DNA of 5,423 nucleotides from assembly GCA_030523805.1 (NCBI GenBank), contig JAUNHS010000111.1:1-5423 (forward strand), read 5' to 3'. Origin of the DNA: Acinetobacter sp. (GTDB taxonomy: Bacteria; Pseudomonadota; Gammaproteobacteria; Pseudomonadales; Moraxellaceae). The notes under the pieces were generated by a model. It did not search any database. It saw only the letters and a list, made by a program, of their open reading frames with translations, and was not told the DNA's origin. Position numbers and translations under genes: made by a program. This document shows positions 1-5,423 of this stretch, one piece after another. How positions within the stretch are numbered: position 1 is the stretch's first letter; each line of letters opens with the position of its first letter.

Positions 1-677
1 AATTCTCGTAAAATATCTTCGGCTAAGGCATTGACTTTGCTCGGATTACGCACAATCCATTGCTGAATTTGGTCTAGCAATAATTGCAAAACATCTTGAT
101 GGAAATCGTTGTCTAAAATCGCACGCAATAATTCACTACTGGTTTTGTGAATTGGAGTGTTTTGTAGCCATTCAATACTATTTTGTTTAATAAATTCAGC
201 AAGTTGCTGCTGCCCAACAAAATCTAAAGTTTTCGGTAGCGTTTGCTGTACAGCAGACACAATATGCTGACTATTTTGCGTTTGAGCCAACCAACGCCCA
301 GCTGCAAGGCTGATATCCATTTGCTGTAAACTGTGGCGAACAATGGCAGGCGATAGGAAATTTTCTTGGATAAAACGCCCCATAGACTTGGCAATGCGAG
401 CCTGATTGCGGGGTAAAATTTCGGTATGATTGCGTAAAAATGCAGGTATCGGCAAACGCCCAAAAGGATTGCGAAACAAGACCGTAACGGCATACCAATC
501 GGCTAAACCACCCACCACACCAGCTTCGGCACTCAGCAGTAAAATGTGTAAGCACCACGCATAATCTGGCAATAATTTGACTAAAAACAATAAGATGAGC
601 CAAATCAATGCAGCCACAACTAAGGCGAGTGTGGCAAGGCGTTTACTGCGTTGTAAGTCTGAAAGGCGAGAAGACAT
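1..677 (-). CDS. DUF445 (YjiN-like) inner-membrane protein, 3' end cut by window edge
   Basis: The reading frame opens at ATG 677 on the minus strand and runs without a stop to base 1, giving the first 225 residues; the C-terminal part is missing. A hydrophobic segment (about residues 14-36) is followed by a second apolar stretch (about 40-58). Next comes the hallmark of DUF445/YjiN proteins: GGLADWYAVTVLFRNPFG (residues 56-73), then LPIP (75-78), LPRNQARIA (88-96) and GRFIQENFLSP (100-110). The rest is a helical, glutamine-rich region. The family is known as membrane proteins of unknown biochemical function, so none is assigned here. The upstream gene, a lipoprotein, ends 25 bases before this start on the same strand, so the two are probably one transcript. 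A weak ribosome site (AGGT, 7 bases from the ATG) supports the start. Family assignment is firm; function is unknown. Confidence 0.87.
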   Translation of the reverse strand, partial: MSSRLSDLQRSKRLATLALVVAALIWLILLFLVKLLPDYAWCLHILLLSAEAGVVGGLADWYAVTVLFRNPFGRLPIPAFLRNHTEILPRNQARIAKSMGRFIQENFLSPAIVRHSLQQMDISLAAGRWLAQTQNSQHIVSAVQQTLPKTLDFVGQQQLAEFIKQNSIEWLQNTPIHKTSSELLRAILDNDFHQDVLQLLLDQIQQWIVRNPSKVNALAEDILRE

Positions 678-702
678 AGCCGATACCTGCATTGAGCAAA
701 AA

Positions 703-1215
703 TTAAGGCGTAGGTACGGCTACACCGTATTTTGCTCCTAAATTTTGTAAAATCAAACGTGCATCAAACGCATCATTGGCTTGAGCTTGTTCTTTAAAAA
801 GCTGAATAGTATAAGAAACTTCCGTTGGGTCAATTTGTACAATTTGTGGACGGTTAAAAAATGGGTCGTCCCACAAGCTAGTACGATAACCATGTGGATA
901 ATATAAAGGTTGTGGGTAAACTACTGCCTGACGTGGTGTTGCTTGTTGATTGCTTGGGTCTTGCAATACTTTAAAGAACGGATAGCCTTGTTTTAAAGCG
1001 GCTTGTGCGGCTTTAATTAATGCAACTTCTTCTGCCATGCTATAAGACATACTTGACGGTGCTTTATAACTCACACGATAGCTTTGAGCATTGAGCGGAT
1101 AGCTAGAAAAATGCCCAATTTGGTCAAAAGAAATCGGTTGGCGAGTACCTGTTGTTGCACACGCTGTAAATAAAATCATACTCCCAAGGAGTAAGGGAAG
1201 ACGCAATAAACGCAT
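703..1215 (-). CDS. Small envelope lipoprotein, CC0125/CC1285-like
   Basis: This is a 170-residue protein when begun at ATG 1215. The N-terminus is a short lipoprotein signal: Arg2 and Arg5, a leucine-rich core, and a lipobox LFTAC with the lipidated cysteine at residue 19. Phe at -3 is less usual, but Thr-Ala-Cys fits. The mature part has YRVSY (residues 46-50), then a helix beginning MAEEVALIKAAQAALKQGY (60-78) followed by PFFKV. This beta-strand, 'A..AL..AA..A...GY..F.V' layout resembles the CC0125/CC1285 lipoprotein family, whose role is not known. A proline/tyrosine-rich middle (PQPLYYPHGY) follows, and a helical C-terminus ends in PTP. The frame stays open upstream to a TTG at 1227, but ATG 1215 has a good ribosome site and gives a more typical signal peptide, so the shorter form is preferred. 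It lies 127 bases downstream of the TlpA-like gene and 25 bases upstream of the DUF445 gene. Lipoprotein status is well supported; the family call is from memory of the motif. Confidence 0.82.
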   Translation of the reverse strand: MRLLRLPLLLGSMILFTACATTGTRQPISFDQIGHFSSYPLNAQSYRVSYKAPSSMSYSMAEEVALIKAAQAALKQGYPFFKVLQDPSNQQATPRQAVVYPQPLYYPHGYRTSLWDDPFFNRPQIVQIDPTEVSYTIQLFKEQAQANDAFDARLILQNLGAKYGVAVPTP

Positions 1216-1219
1216 AATC

Positions 1220-1225
1220 ATCACC
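1220..1225 (-). promoter_or_regulatory. Ribosome binding site that fixes the lipoprotein start
   Basis: On the minus strand GGTGAT lies 4 bases before ATG 1215. It matches the GGTGAT part of the canonical anti-SD complement (TAAGGAGGTGATCC). Its register is equivalent to an AGGAG placed about 9 bases from the start. The upstream candidates TTG 1227, GTG 1224 and ATG 1221 have no SD-like sequence at a usable distance, and the first two overlap or abut this site. Confidence 0.55.
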
Positions 1226-1250
1226 AATGTGAATACAATAAAAATGCCTT

Positions 1251-1259
1251 ATGATAACA
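1251..1259 (-). promoter_or_regulatory. Candidate extended -10 promoter for lipoprotein-DUF445 unit
   Basis: The minus strand reads TGTTATCAT: an extended -10 TG, one base, then TATCAT (5 of 6 to TATAAT). It would start transcription around 1244, leaving a leader of about 30 bases before ATG 1215. No good -35 is visible at 17 bases (ATTTAT), which is tolerable for extended -10 promoters. This is a sequence reading only. Confidence 0.35.
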
Positions 1260-1342
1260 TTAAATGCGAGTAAATAAATAGATTTGAGATTTTCATCACA
1301 AAATAATAGCAAATTGTTACGTTGTAAAGCGACGCTGCAAAA

Positions 1343-1843
1343 TTATAATCCTGCCCACCATAGGCGTAATTTTAATAACCATACGGGCTGTAAACCGACA
1401 AAACTTTGTGCGACTTGACCATCTTTTAAGATGACATACGATGGCGTAACTTTTCCTTGCCATAGAGCAAATAATTCGCCTTGTTCATCATTGACGGTAG
1501 GAAAGCCGATGCGATGCTCTCTTAAATATTGTGCCAGCTCACGGTTTGAGCCAGACTGTACAGCGATACTGACAACAGGCGATGATTGTGCGACTTGCTG
1601 TACTTTGGGCGTGCTATAGGCACATACATGACACCAGCTGCCCCAAAAGTAAATCAAAACGGCTTGATTGTGGCTGTGCTGCTGTAAATTGATGGTTTGC
1701 CCTTGGTAATCTTGCAATTGCCATACGGGATTTTGCGGAAGTGTGGGCTGTCGCCAAAAGTTGATGATGGAATAGATGATAATCAGAATAAGGACAAAAG
1801 GCAAAAAGTCTTTGATTAAAAAGCGTTTTATTTTGGCAAGCAT
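1343..1843 (-). CDS. Membrane-anchored TlpA/ScsD-like thiol-disulfide oxidoreductase
   Basis: A 166-residue protein with a basic N-terminus (KIKR), one membrane-spanning segment at about residues 13-30 and a short linker (RQPTLPQNP), followed by a thioredoxin-like domain facing the periplasm. The catalytic motif is WGSWCHVC, with Cys71 and Cys74, and the cis-proline loop is VTPS (Pro134). The FPTVND strand (114-119) and FVGL near the end also fit the TlpA/ResA/ScsD branch. Length and single anchor match 'protein disulfide oxidoreductase' relatives of ScsD, rather than soluble thioredoxin or the V-shaped DsbC. Members of this branch either reduce or oxidise periplasmic thiols depending on their partners; no DsbD/ScsB/CcdA partner is visible here. 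The active-site dipeptide His-Val is unusual, since Pro-Pro, Val-Pro or Gly-Val would be expected. The gene diverges from gshA with 231 bases between them. ATG 1843 is the only sensible start, although its ribosome site is poor. Fold is certain; direction of the redox reaction is not. Confidence 0.87.
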   Translation of the reverse strand: MLAKIKRFLIKDFLPFVLILIIIYSIINFWRQPTLPQNPVWQLQDYQGQTINLQQHSHNQAVLIYFWGSWCHVCAYSTPKVQQVAQSSPVVSIAVQSGSNRELAQYLREHRIGFPTVNDEQGELFALWQGKVTPSYVILKDGQVAQSFVGLQPVWLLKLRLWWAGL

Positions 1844-2026
1844 AAATGTGAAGCAGCGTAATCAGTGAAAAATGATGGAATGATACTAATCCAAAAGTGT
1901 AGCAAATTTATGCTCAAAAAGCATCTGGCATTGTTAAATATCACGATAAATGCAAAAGATATGAAAAAAATGCCAAAAAATCACGCTGCCAAGCTACAGA
2001 TTGCTACATCAAAAACAAAAAAATCA

Positions 2027-2035
2027 TGATAAAAT
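2027..2035 (+). promoter_or_regulatory. Candidate extended -10 promoter for gshA-dsbB
   Basis: TGATAAAAT is an extended -10 (TG, one base, TAAAAT, 5 of 6 to TATAAT) about 40 bases before the gshA ATG. It sits in an AT-rich divergent intergenic region. No convincing -35 lies at 17 bases. TATGAT at 2052-2057 is an alternative -10 with a much shorter leader. Not proven. Confidence 0.35.
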
Positions 2036-2074
2036 CAAACTTTTCTCTAAATATGATATAGAACGAGCGTACAC

Positions 2075-3664
2075 ATGGTACAACAACGCAGTGTAAACCC
2101 AGCAAGCCCATTCCCATTTGCAACCGTGCAAAGTCATGATTTGCAAGGAATGAAGCGTGGCATAGAGCGTGAAAGTTTGAGAATGCAAAGTAACGGCTTT
2201 TTATCGCAAGCACCACACCCCATCGGGCTTGGCTCAGCTTTAACGCACCCAAAAATTACAACAGATTATTCCGAAGCCTTAATGGAGTTTATTACATCAC
2301 CCAAAGATACGATTGCTCAAGCCTTAGATGAATTGCGAGATATTCATCATGTGGTGTATCAGCATTTGGCTGAAGGTGAGAAGCTATGGTCGATGTCTAT
2401 GCCGTGTATGCTTGATGAACAAGAAGAAAATATCCCGCTGGCATATTATGGCACGTCTAATATCGGACGCTTTAAAACGCTATATCGCCGTGGTTTGGGC
2501 GTGCGTTATGGCCGTCGTATGCAAACCATTGCTGGCGTACATTATAATTTATCATTCCCTGAACAATTATTCATCAAATTACAACAACAAGAACAAGATG
2601 AACAGCTCAAGCAATTAAGCCTGCAAGATTATCGTAGTCATCGTTATTTTGGTTTAATTCGTAACTTTATCCGTCTTGTGCCTTTAGTAATGTATGTGAT
2701 TGGTGCAAGTCCTGCCGTGTGTCGTTGTTTCCTTACAGGGCGAACGCATCATTTACAAGATTTTGTGCAAGGGTCGTTATATTTACCGAATGCGACGGCA
2801 TTACGCATGGGCAATTTAGGCTATCAAAATACGGCTCAAAAGCAATTAGGTATTCATTATAATGATTTGCACGGCTATTTAACGGGCTTGCAAGCTGCTG
2901 TACATAGCAAATTTGCTGCTTTTACAGCGTTGGGCTTGAATGATGAACAGGGCGAACCTATTCAAATTAATGACCATATTTTGCAAATTGAAAATGAATA
3001 TTACAGCTTAATTCGTCCAAAACAAATTCCACAAGCAGGCGAAACACCATCGCAAGCCTTGGCAAATCGTGGCGTGGCGTATGTAGAATTGCGTGCTGTG
3101 GATATTAATCCATACAGCGATATTGGGGTAGATGAGCAAACCGCAGGCTTTTTGGAAAGTTTAGCGTTGTATTGTTTATTGAGTGAAAGTCCAATTATTT
3201 CTGCACAAGAGCAAGCCTTGATAGACCAACAGCAAAATGACGTGGTGAATCGTGGGCGTGAGCAAGATTTAATGTTGCACACCTTGCAGGGCGATGTATC
3301 ATTCCAATCGTGGGCAACGGCACATTTGCAAGCCATTCAACACATGGCAACATGGCTTGATGATATGACACAAAGTGATGTATATCAAAATGCAGTGCAG
3401 ACCATGTTGCAGCGTGTGGCACAACATGAAATGACGTTATCTGCCAAAATTTTGCAAGATATTCAACAACATGGCAGTACATGGAAATTTGGTCATGCGT
3501 TAGCTGTGCAGCATTATCAAACTTTCCAAGCAGAAAATGTGGATAAGTCTGCTGTTTATCAACATTATCAGCAATTGGCTGCACAATCGTTGCAACAGCA
3601 GCAACAGTTAGAGCAAGAAACGCAAGTGAGTTTTGCGGATTATGTGCAAAACTATCGTTCTTAA
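2075..3664 (+). CDS. gshA: Glutamate-cysteine ligase, type I (GshA)
   Basis: This enzyme joins L-glutamate and L-cysteine using ATP to give gamma-glutamylcysteine, the first and usually rate-limiting step of glutathione synthesis in the cytoplasm. The 529 residues compare with about 518 in E. coli. Type I landmarks appear in order: GIERESLR (29-36), whose Glu31 and Glu33 correspond to metal-binding acids; GLGSALTHPKITTDYSEAL (51-69) followed by MEFIT; then WSMSMPCML, AYYGTSNIGRFKTLYRRGL, RYGRRMQTIAGVHYN, YFGLIRNFIRL, RMGNLGYQN and QIENEYYSLIRPK, and a late AYVELRAVDINP. All are in one frame with no interruption. ATG 2075 places GIERE at residue 29, close to its position in E. coli, so this start is favoured despite a weak ribosome site (ACGAG, 7 bases upstream). 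The tail is glutamine-rich (LQQQQQLEQE), and another Q-rich stretch lies near residues 169-182. The gene is followed 17 bases later by dsbB. Confidence 0.97.
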   Translation: MVQQRSVNPASPFPFATVQSHDLQGMKRGIERESLRMQSNGFLSQAPHPIGLGSALTHPKITTDYSEALMEFITSPKDTIAQALDELRDIHHVVYQHLAEGEKLWSMSMPCMLDEQEENIPLAYYGTSNIGRFKTLYRRGLGVRYGRRMQTIAGVHYNLSFPEQLFIKLQQQEQDEQLKQLSLQDYRSHRYFGLIRNFIRLVPLVMYVIGASPAVCRCFLTGRTHHLQDFVQGSLYLPNATALRMGNLGYQNTAQKQLGIHYNDLHGYLTGLQAAVHSKFAAFTALGLNDEQGEPIQINDHILQIENEYYSLIRPKQIPQAGETPSQALANRGVAYVELRAVDINPYSDIGVDEQTAGFLESLALYCLLSESPIISAQEQALIDQQQNDVVNRGREQDLMLHTLQGDVSFQSWATAHLQAIQHMATWLDDMTQSDVYQNAVQTMLQRVAQHEMTLSAKILQDIQQHGSTWKFGHALAVQHYQTFQAENVDKSAVYQHYQQLAAQSLQQQQQLEQETQVSFADYVQNYRS

Positions 3665-3681
3665 TCAGTTGGGATTGTGTT

Positions 3682-4191
3682 ATGCGTTCAATTGTTCAAA
3701 GTAGTTATTTAAGCGTACAAGCCTTTTTGCTATTTTCGTGTGTGGTAGGCATGGGTTTTGCCTATTATTTACAATATGGGCAAGGCTATGAACCGTGTCC
3801 ACTGTGCATATTACAGCGTGTGGGCGTGTTTGGTTTAATGGTCTTTAGTTTGATGTCTATCATTCATCGCCCTAAAATGTTTTTGTTTAGACGTGCCTAT
3901 GTGTTCTTGGGAGCAGTCAGCATTTTATGGTCGGCAGGCGTGGCGGCACGTCATGTATGGCTACAAAACTTACCTGCAGATGAAGTACCAAGCTGTGGAG
4001 CAGGTTTGGATTATTTGATGGAAACGTTTCCTTTAATGACCGTGTTGCGTGAAGTGCTGACAGGGTCGGGGGAATGTGCCGTGATTGATTGGACCTTTTT
4101 AGGGCAATCGTTGCCTGTGTGGTCATTCTTATTTTTTGGTGTATTGGCAGTGGTGAGTTTGTGGCAGCTGTTTAGAGTATATCCCCAATAA
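3682..4191 (+). CDS. dsbB: Disulfide bond formation protein DsbB
   Basis: An inner-membrane quinone reductase that re-oxidises DsbA and hands the electrons to ubiquinone. The 169 residues show four hydrophobic segments (about 11-30, 46-62, 71-88 and 145-164) with both periplasmic cysteine pairs in place. The first pair is Cys39-Cys42 in EPCPLCILQR, followed by Arg46, which lines up with the quinone-associated Arg48 of E. coli. The second loop carries Cys105 (PSCGAGLDYL) and Cys132 (GECAVIDW). Arg90-His91 at the end of the third segment also matches the E. coli His91 region. Length is typical of the family. It follows gshA after 17 bases with only a weak ribosome site (GGGA), so the two are probably co-transcribed. 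The partner gene dsbA lies just downstream in convergent orientation, which strengthens the call. An extra cysteine (Cys20) within the first membrane segment is not part of the known mechanism. Confidence 0.96.
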   Translation: MRSIVQSSYLSVQAFLLFSCVVGMGFAYYLQYGQGYEPCPLCILQRVGVFGLMVFSLMSIIHRPKMFLFRRAYVFLGAVSILWSAGVAARHVWLQNLPADEVPSCGAGLDYLMETFPLMTVLREVLTGSGECAVIDWTFLGQSLPVWSFLFFGVLAVVSLWQLFRVYPQ

Positions 4192-4220
4192 TGGTTATTT
4201 ACATTCATTCCAAATACCAA

Positions 4221-4260
4221 TAAAAAATAAACTCCTGATGGTTCAGGAGTTTATTTTTTA
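4221..4260. terminator. Bidirectional intrinsic terminator between dsbB and dsbA
   Basis: An 18-bp perfect inverted repeat (arms 4221-4238 and 4243-4260) encloses the 4-base loop TGGT. The core arm is ACTCCTGA/TCAGGAGT, flanked by A-rich and T-rich ends. Each strand therefore shows a GC-containing stem followed by TTTATTTTTTA, as needed for Rho-independent termination both ways. It begins 29 bases after the dsbB stop on the plus strand and 19 bases after the dsbA stop on the minus strand. Confidence 0.93.
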
Positions 4261-4279
4261 TGAAGGCTTTTTGTGGCGA

Positions 4280-4912
4280 TTATTTTTTCGCTTTACGCTC
4301 TTTTTCCACTAAAAAGTCAATCACTTGCGTTACTTTTGCATCTTCGCCTTGTACCATGTATTTACCATTGACTACAACGGCAGGCACACCAGAGAGTTGG
4401 TAGTTTTGCATTAAACGTTTTGCTTTTGCAATGCGTTGAGCAACAGCAAATGAGTTAAAAGCAGATTTGAATTGACTTTCTGACACTTTGTAACGAGTAA
4501 AGAATTTTGTCAATGCTTGTTCATCTAATACGCCACGGCTTGCTTCATGGTGAGCATCAAACAATGGAATGTGTGTGTTTTGACGTACGCCCAATGCTTC
4601 AGACGCATAGTAGGCTTTTGCACCTAATTCCCAAGTTGGGTTAAGTGGTGCAGGCGTGCGGACAAAATGAACATCTTTTGGTAATTTTTTCAACCATGTT
4701 TGCATATGCGGCTCTAAAGCATAGCAGTGTGGGCAACCGTACCAGAAAAATTCACGCACTTCAATTTTTGCTTTATTGTCGGTTGGTTGTGGGGTGGTCA
4801 AAACGGTATAATCTTTGCCTGCAACAAAGTTTGGAGCAGCCATCGCTTGGCTTGCAAATACACCTGCAATAGCAGTAGCCATCAGACCGAATGCAATTTT
4901 TTTCATTGCCAT
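4280..4912 (-). CDS. dsbA: Thiol:disulfide interchange protein DsbA
   Basis: A periplasmic dithiol oxidase that donates its disulfide to newly exported proteins and is recycled by DsbB. The 210 residues start with a Sec signal peptide: Lys4-Lys5, a hydrophobic core at about 6-20, and likely cleavage after SQAMA or one residue later. The mature protein has the DsbA-class thioredoxin fold with an inserted helical domain. The active site is CPHC (Cys60, Cys63), preceded by EFFWYG, in which Glu54 matches the buried Glu24 of E. coli DsbA. The cis-proline loop is GVPAVVVNGKY with Pro177. The central helical part spans roughly residues 95-160. The tail is strongly basic (ERKAKK). ATG 4912 is preferred over ATG 4906 because AAGGA lies 8 bases before it. 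The gene is convergent with dsbB across a shared terminator and divergent from ubiG. Confidence 0.97.
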   Translation of the reverse strand: MAMKKIAFGLMATAIAGVFASQAMAAPNFVAGKDYTVLTTPQPTDNKAKIEVREFFWYGCPHCYALEPHMQTWLKKLPKDVHFVRTPAPLNPTWELGAKAYYASEALGVRQNTHIPLFDAHHEASRGVLDEQALTKFFTRYKVSESQFKSAFNSFAVAQRIAKAKRLMQNYQLSGVPAVVVNGKYMVQGEDAKVTQVIDFLVEKERKAKK

Positions 4913-4920
4913 GAGAAATG

Positions 4921-4925
4921 TCCTT
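4921..4925 (-). promoter_or_regulatory. dsbA ribosome binding site
   Basis: AAGGA on the minus strand ends 8 bases before ATG 4912 and 14 bases before the alternative ATG 4906, so it supports the longer form. It is the most canonical ribosome site in the window, consistent with strong expression of dsbA. Confidence 0.7.
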
Positions 4926-4950
4926 AAAATAACAAATAAAGATAGTTGCT

Positions 4951-4979
4951 ATAGTAGCGAAAAGTTTGTCGTATTTCTA
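4951..4979 (-). promoter_or_regulatory. Candidate promoter for dsbA
   Basis: On the minus strand TAGAAA (4974-4979, 4 of 6 to TTGACA) and TACTAT (4951-4956, 4 of 6 to TATAAT) are separated by exactly 17 bases. The leader to ATG 4912 would be about 32-35 bases. Both boxes are weak in an AT-rich region, so this is only a suggestion. Confidence 0.25.
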
Positions 4980-5038
4980 TTATTATTTGTGATGGAATTG
5001 ATATAGACTGCGTAAAAGCATTGTATTGCTGAAAATTG

Positions 5039-5047
5039 TGCTAAAAT
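5039..5047 (+). promoter_or_regulatory. Candidate extended -10 promoter for ubiG
   Basis: TGCTAAAAT reads as TG, one base, then TAAAAT (5 of 6 to TATAAT). TTGTAT (5021-5026) could serve as a poor -35 at 15 bases. The predicted leader before the ubiG ATG is about 30 bases. The element closely resembles the TGATAAAAT upstream of gshA. Confidence 0.4.
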
Positions 5048-5082
5048 AAAAATCATTTTATCGCATGACAACGAGAGTAAGC

Positions 5083-5423
5083 ATGAGCCAATTCAACGTC
5101 GATCCAAACGAAATCGCAAAATTTGAACAACAAGCCGAATTATGGTGGGATAAAACATCAGAATTTCGCCCTTTACATGAAATTAATCCTTTACGTTTAA
5201 ATTGGATTGATGAACTTTCAGGTGGATTGCACGGCAAGCGTGTGTTAGATGTCGGTTGTGGTGGCGGTATTTTGGCAGAAAGTATGGCACGCCGTGGAGC
5301 AGATGTGTTGGGCATTGATATGGGAGCTGAACCGTTAAATGTCGCACGTTTGCACGCTGAACAGCAAGGCGTACACAATGTGCAATATCAACAAATTCCT
5401 GTGGAGCAACTTGCCGAAAGCCA
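5083..5423 (+). CDS. ubiG: Ubiquinone biosynthesis O-methyltransferase UbiG, 3' end cut by window edge
   Basis: UbiG is an S-adenosylmethionine-dependent enzyme that carries out both O-methylations in ubiquinone synthesis. The first 113 residues are present and the frame is open at the right edge. Family landmarks are clear: [19 protein letters not shown] (5-23), then [16 protein letters not shown] (27-42), and the SAM-binding motif [12 protein letters not shown] (54-64). The motif II acid follows in VLGIDMG (75-81). The ATG at 5083 gives exactly the usual short N-terminus and has GAGAG 5 bases before it. The gene is divergent from dsbA. Its product makes the quinone that accepts electrons from DsbB, though adjacency need not mean co-regulation. 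What follows ubiG cannot be seen. Confidence 0.95.
   Translation, partial: MSQFNVDPNEIAKFEQQAELWWDKTSEFRPLHEINPLRLNWIDELSGGLHGKRVLDVGCGGGILAESMARRGADVLGIDMGAEPLNVARLHAEQQGVHNVQYQQIPVEQLAES

Noticed and set aside
224..603. Two overlapping minus-strand open frames with cysteine- and aromatic-rich translations
   Set aside because: They are in other frames of the DUF445 gene, whose conserved motifs identify the real reading frame.
1124..1312. 62-codon minus-strand frame overlapping the lipoprotein 5' end
   Set aside because: It overlaps the signal peptide and promoter in another frame and has no ribosome site or family likeness.
1910..1924. Small hairpin ATGCT-CAAAA-AGCAT upstream of the TlpA-like gene
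   Set aside because: A 5-bp stem with no U-tract in an AT-rich region is expected by chance and its position suits neither a terminator nor a known operator.
1901..2008. TTGCTACA occurring on opposite strands in the intergenic region between the TlpA-like gene and gshA
   Set aside because: Considered as paired -35 boxes or an operator, but spacing to usable -10 boxes is wrong (about 14 and 23 bases) and two copies of an 8-mer are weak evidence.
3001..3584. Minus-strand open frames of 111 and 129 codons opposite gshA
   Set aside because: They lie wholly inside a well-conserved gshA and show no recognisable domain or ribosome site; antisense shadows.
1604..3826. Repeated GGGCGTG word as a possible DNA-uptake sequence
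   Set aside because: Only about four copies, lying inside coding regions and mostly encoding Gly-Val or similar; no extended consensus.
4645..5006. Three plus-strand frames antisense to dsbA and into its upstream region
   Set aside because: Overlapping small frames with no motif, explained by the antisense of a clear dsbA.
5058..5378. 106-codon minus-strand frame opposite ubiG
   Set aside because: UbiG motifs on the plus strand are unmistakable; the minus frame is a shadow.

Overview
The window looks like chromosomal DNA of an AT-rich gammaproteobacterium. Stand-alone type I gshA, the dsbA/dsbB pair, ubiG and a YjiN-type DUF445 gene are all gammaproteobacterial. The low GC, glutamine-rich proteins and gene mix suggest Moraxellaceae (Acinetobacter, Moraxella or a relative). 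That placement is inference; there is no rRNA or other phylogenetic marker here. I see no mobile element, CRISPR array, tRNA, rRNA or phage gene.

Layout. Positions 1-1843 hold three minus-strand genes. In transcription order they are a membrane-anchored TlpA/ScsD-like thioredoxin (1343-1843), a small lipoprotein of the CC0125/CC1285 type (703-1215), and a DUF445/YjiN-like membrane protein whose 3' end runs off the left edge (1-677). Divergent from these, on the plus strand, are gshA (2075-3664) and, 17 bases later, dsbB (3682-4191). A perfect 18-bp bidirectional hairpin terminator (4221-4260) separates dsbB from the convergent dsbA (4280-4912, minus). Divergent from dsbA is the 5' part of ubiG (5083-5423), cut by the right edge.

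Function. Four of the seven genes belong to thiol chemistry. GshA makes gamma-glutamylcysteine, the first step to cytoplasmic glutathione. DsbA oxidises cysteines in periplasmic proteins, and DsbB re-oxidises DsbA and passes the electrons to quinone. The TlpA/ScsD-like protein is a further periplasm-facing thiol oxidoreductase. UbiG makes ubiquinone, the electron acceptor of DsbB. The lipoprotein and DUF445 protein are envelope proteins of unknown function, probably co-transcribed.

Intergenic regions are all under 300 bases. Extended -10 boxes (TGnTAnnAT type) can be read upstream of the lipoprotein gene, gshA and ubiG. The window reads as mostly ordinary housekeeping sequence. The points most worth a second look are the dense thiol-redox cluster, the unusual CHVC active site of the TlpA/ScsD-like protein, the strong shared terminator, and the start of the lipoprotein gene. 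I found no convincing undescribed system.
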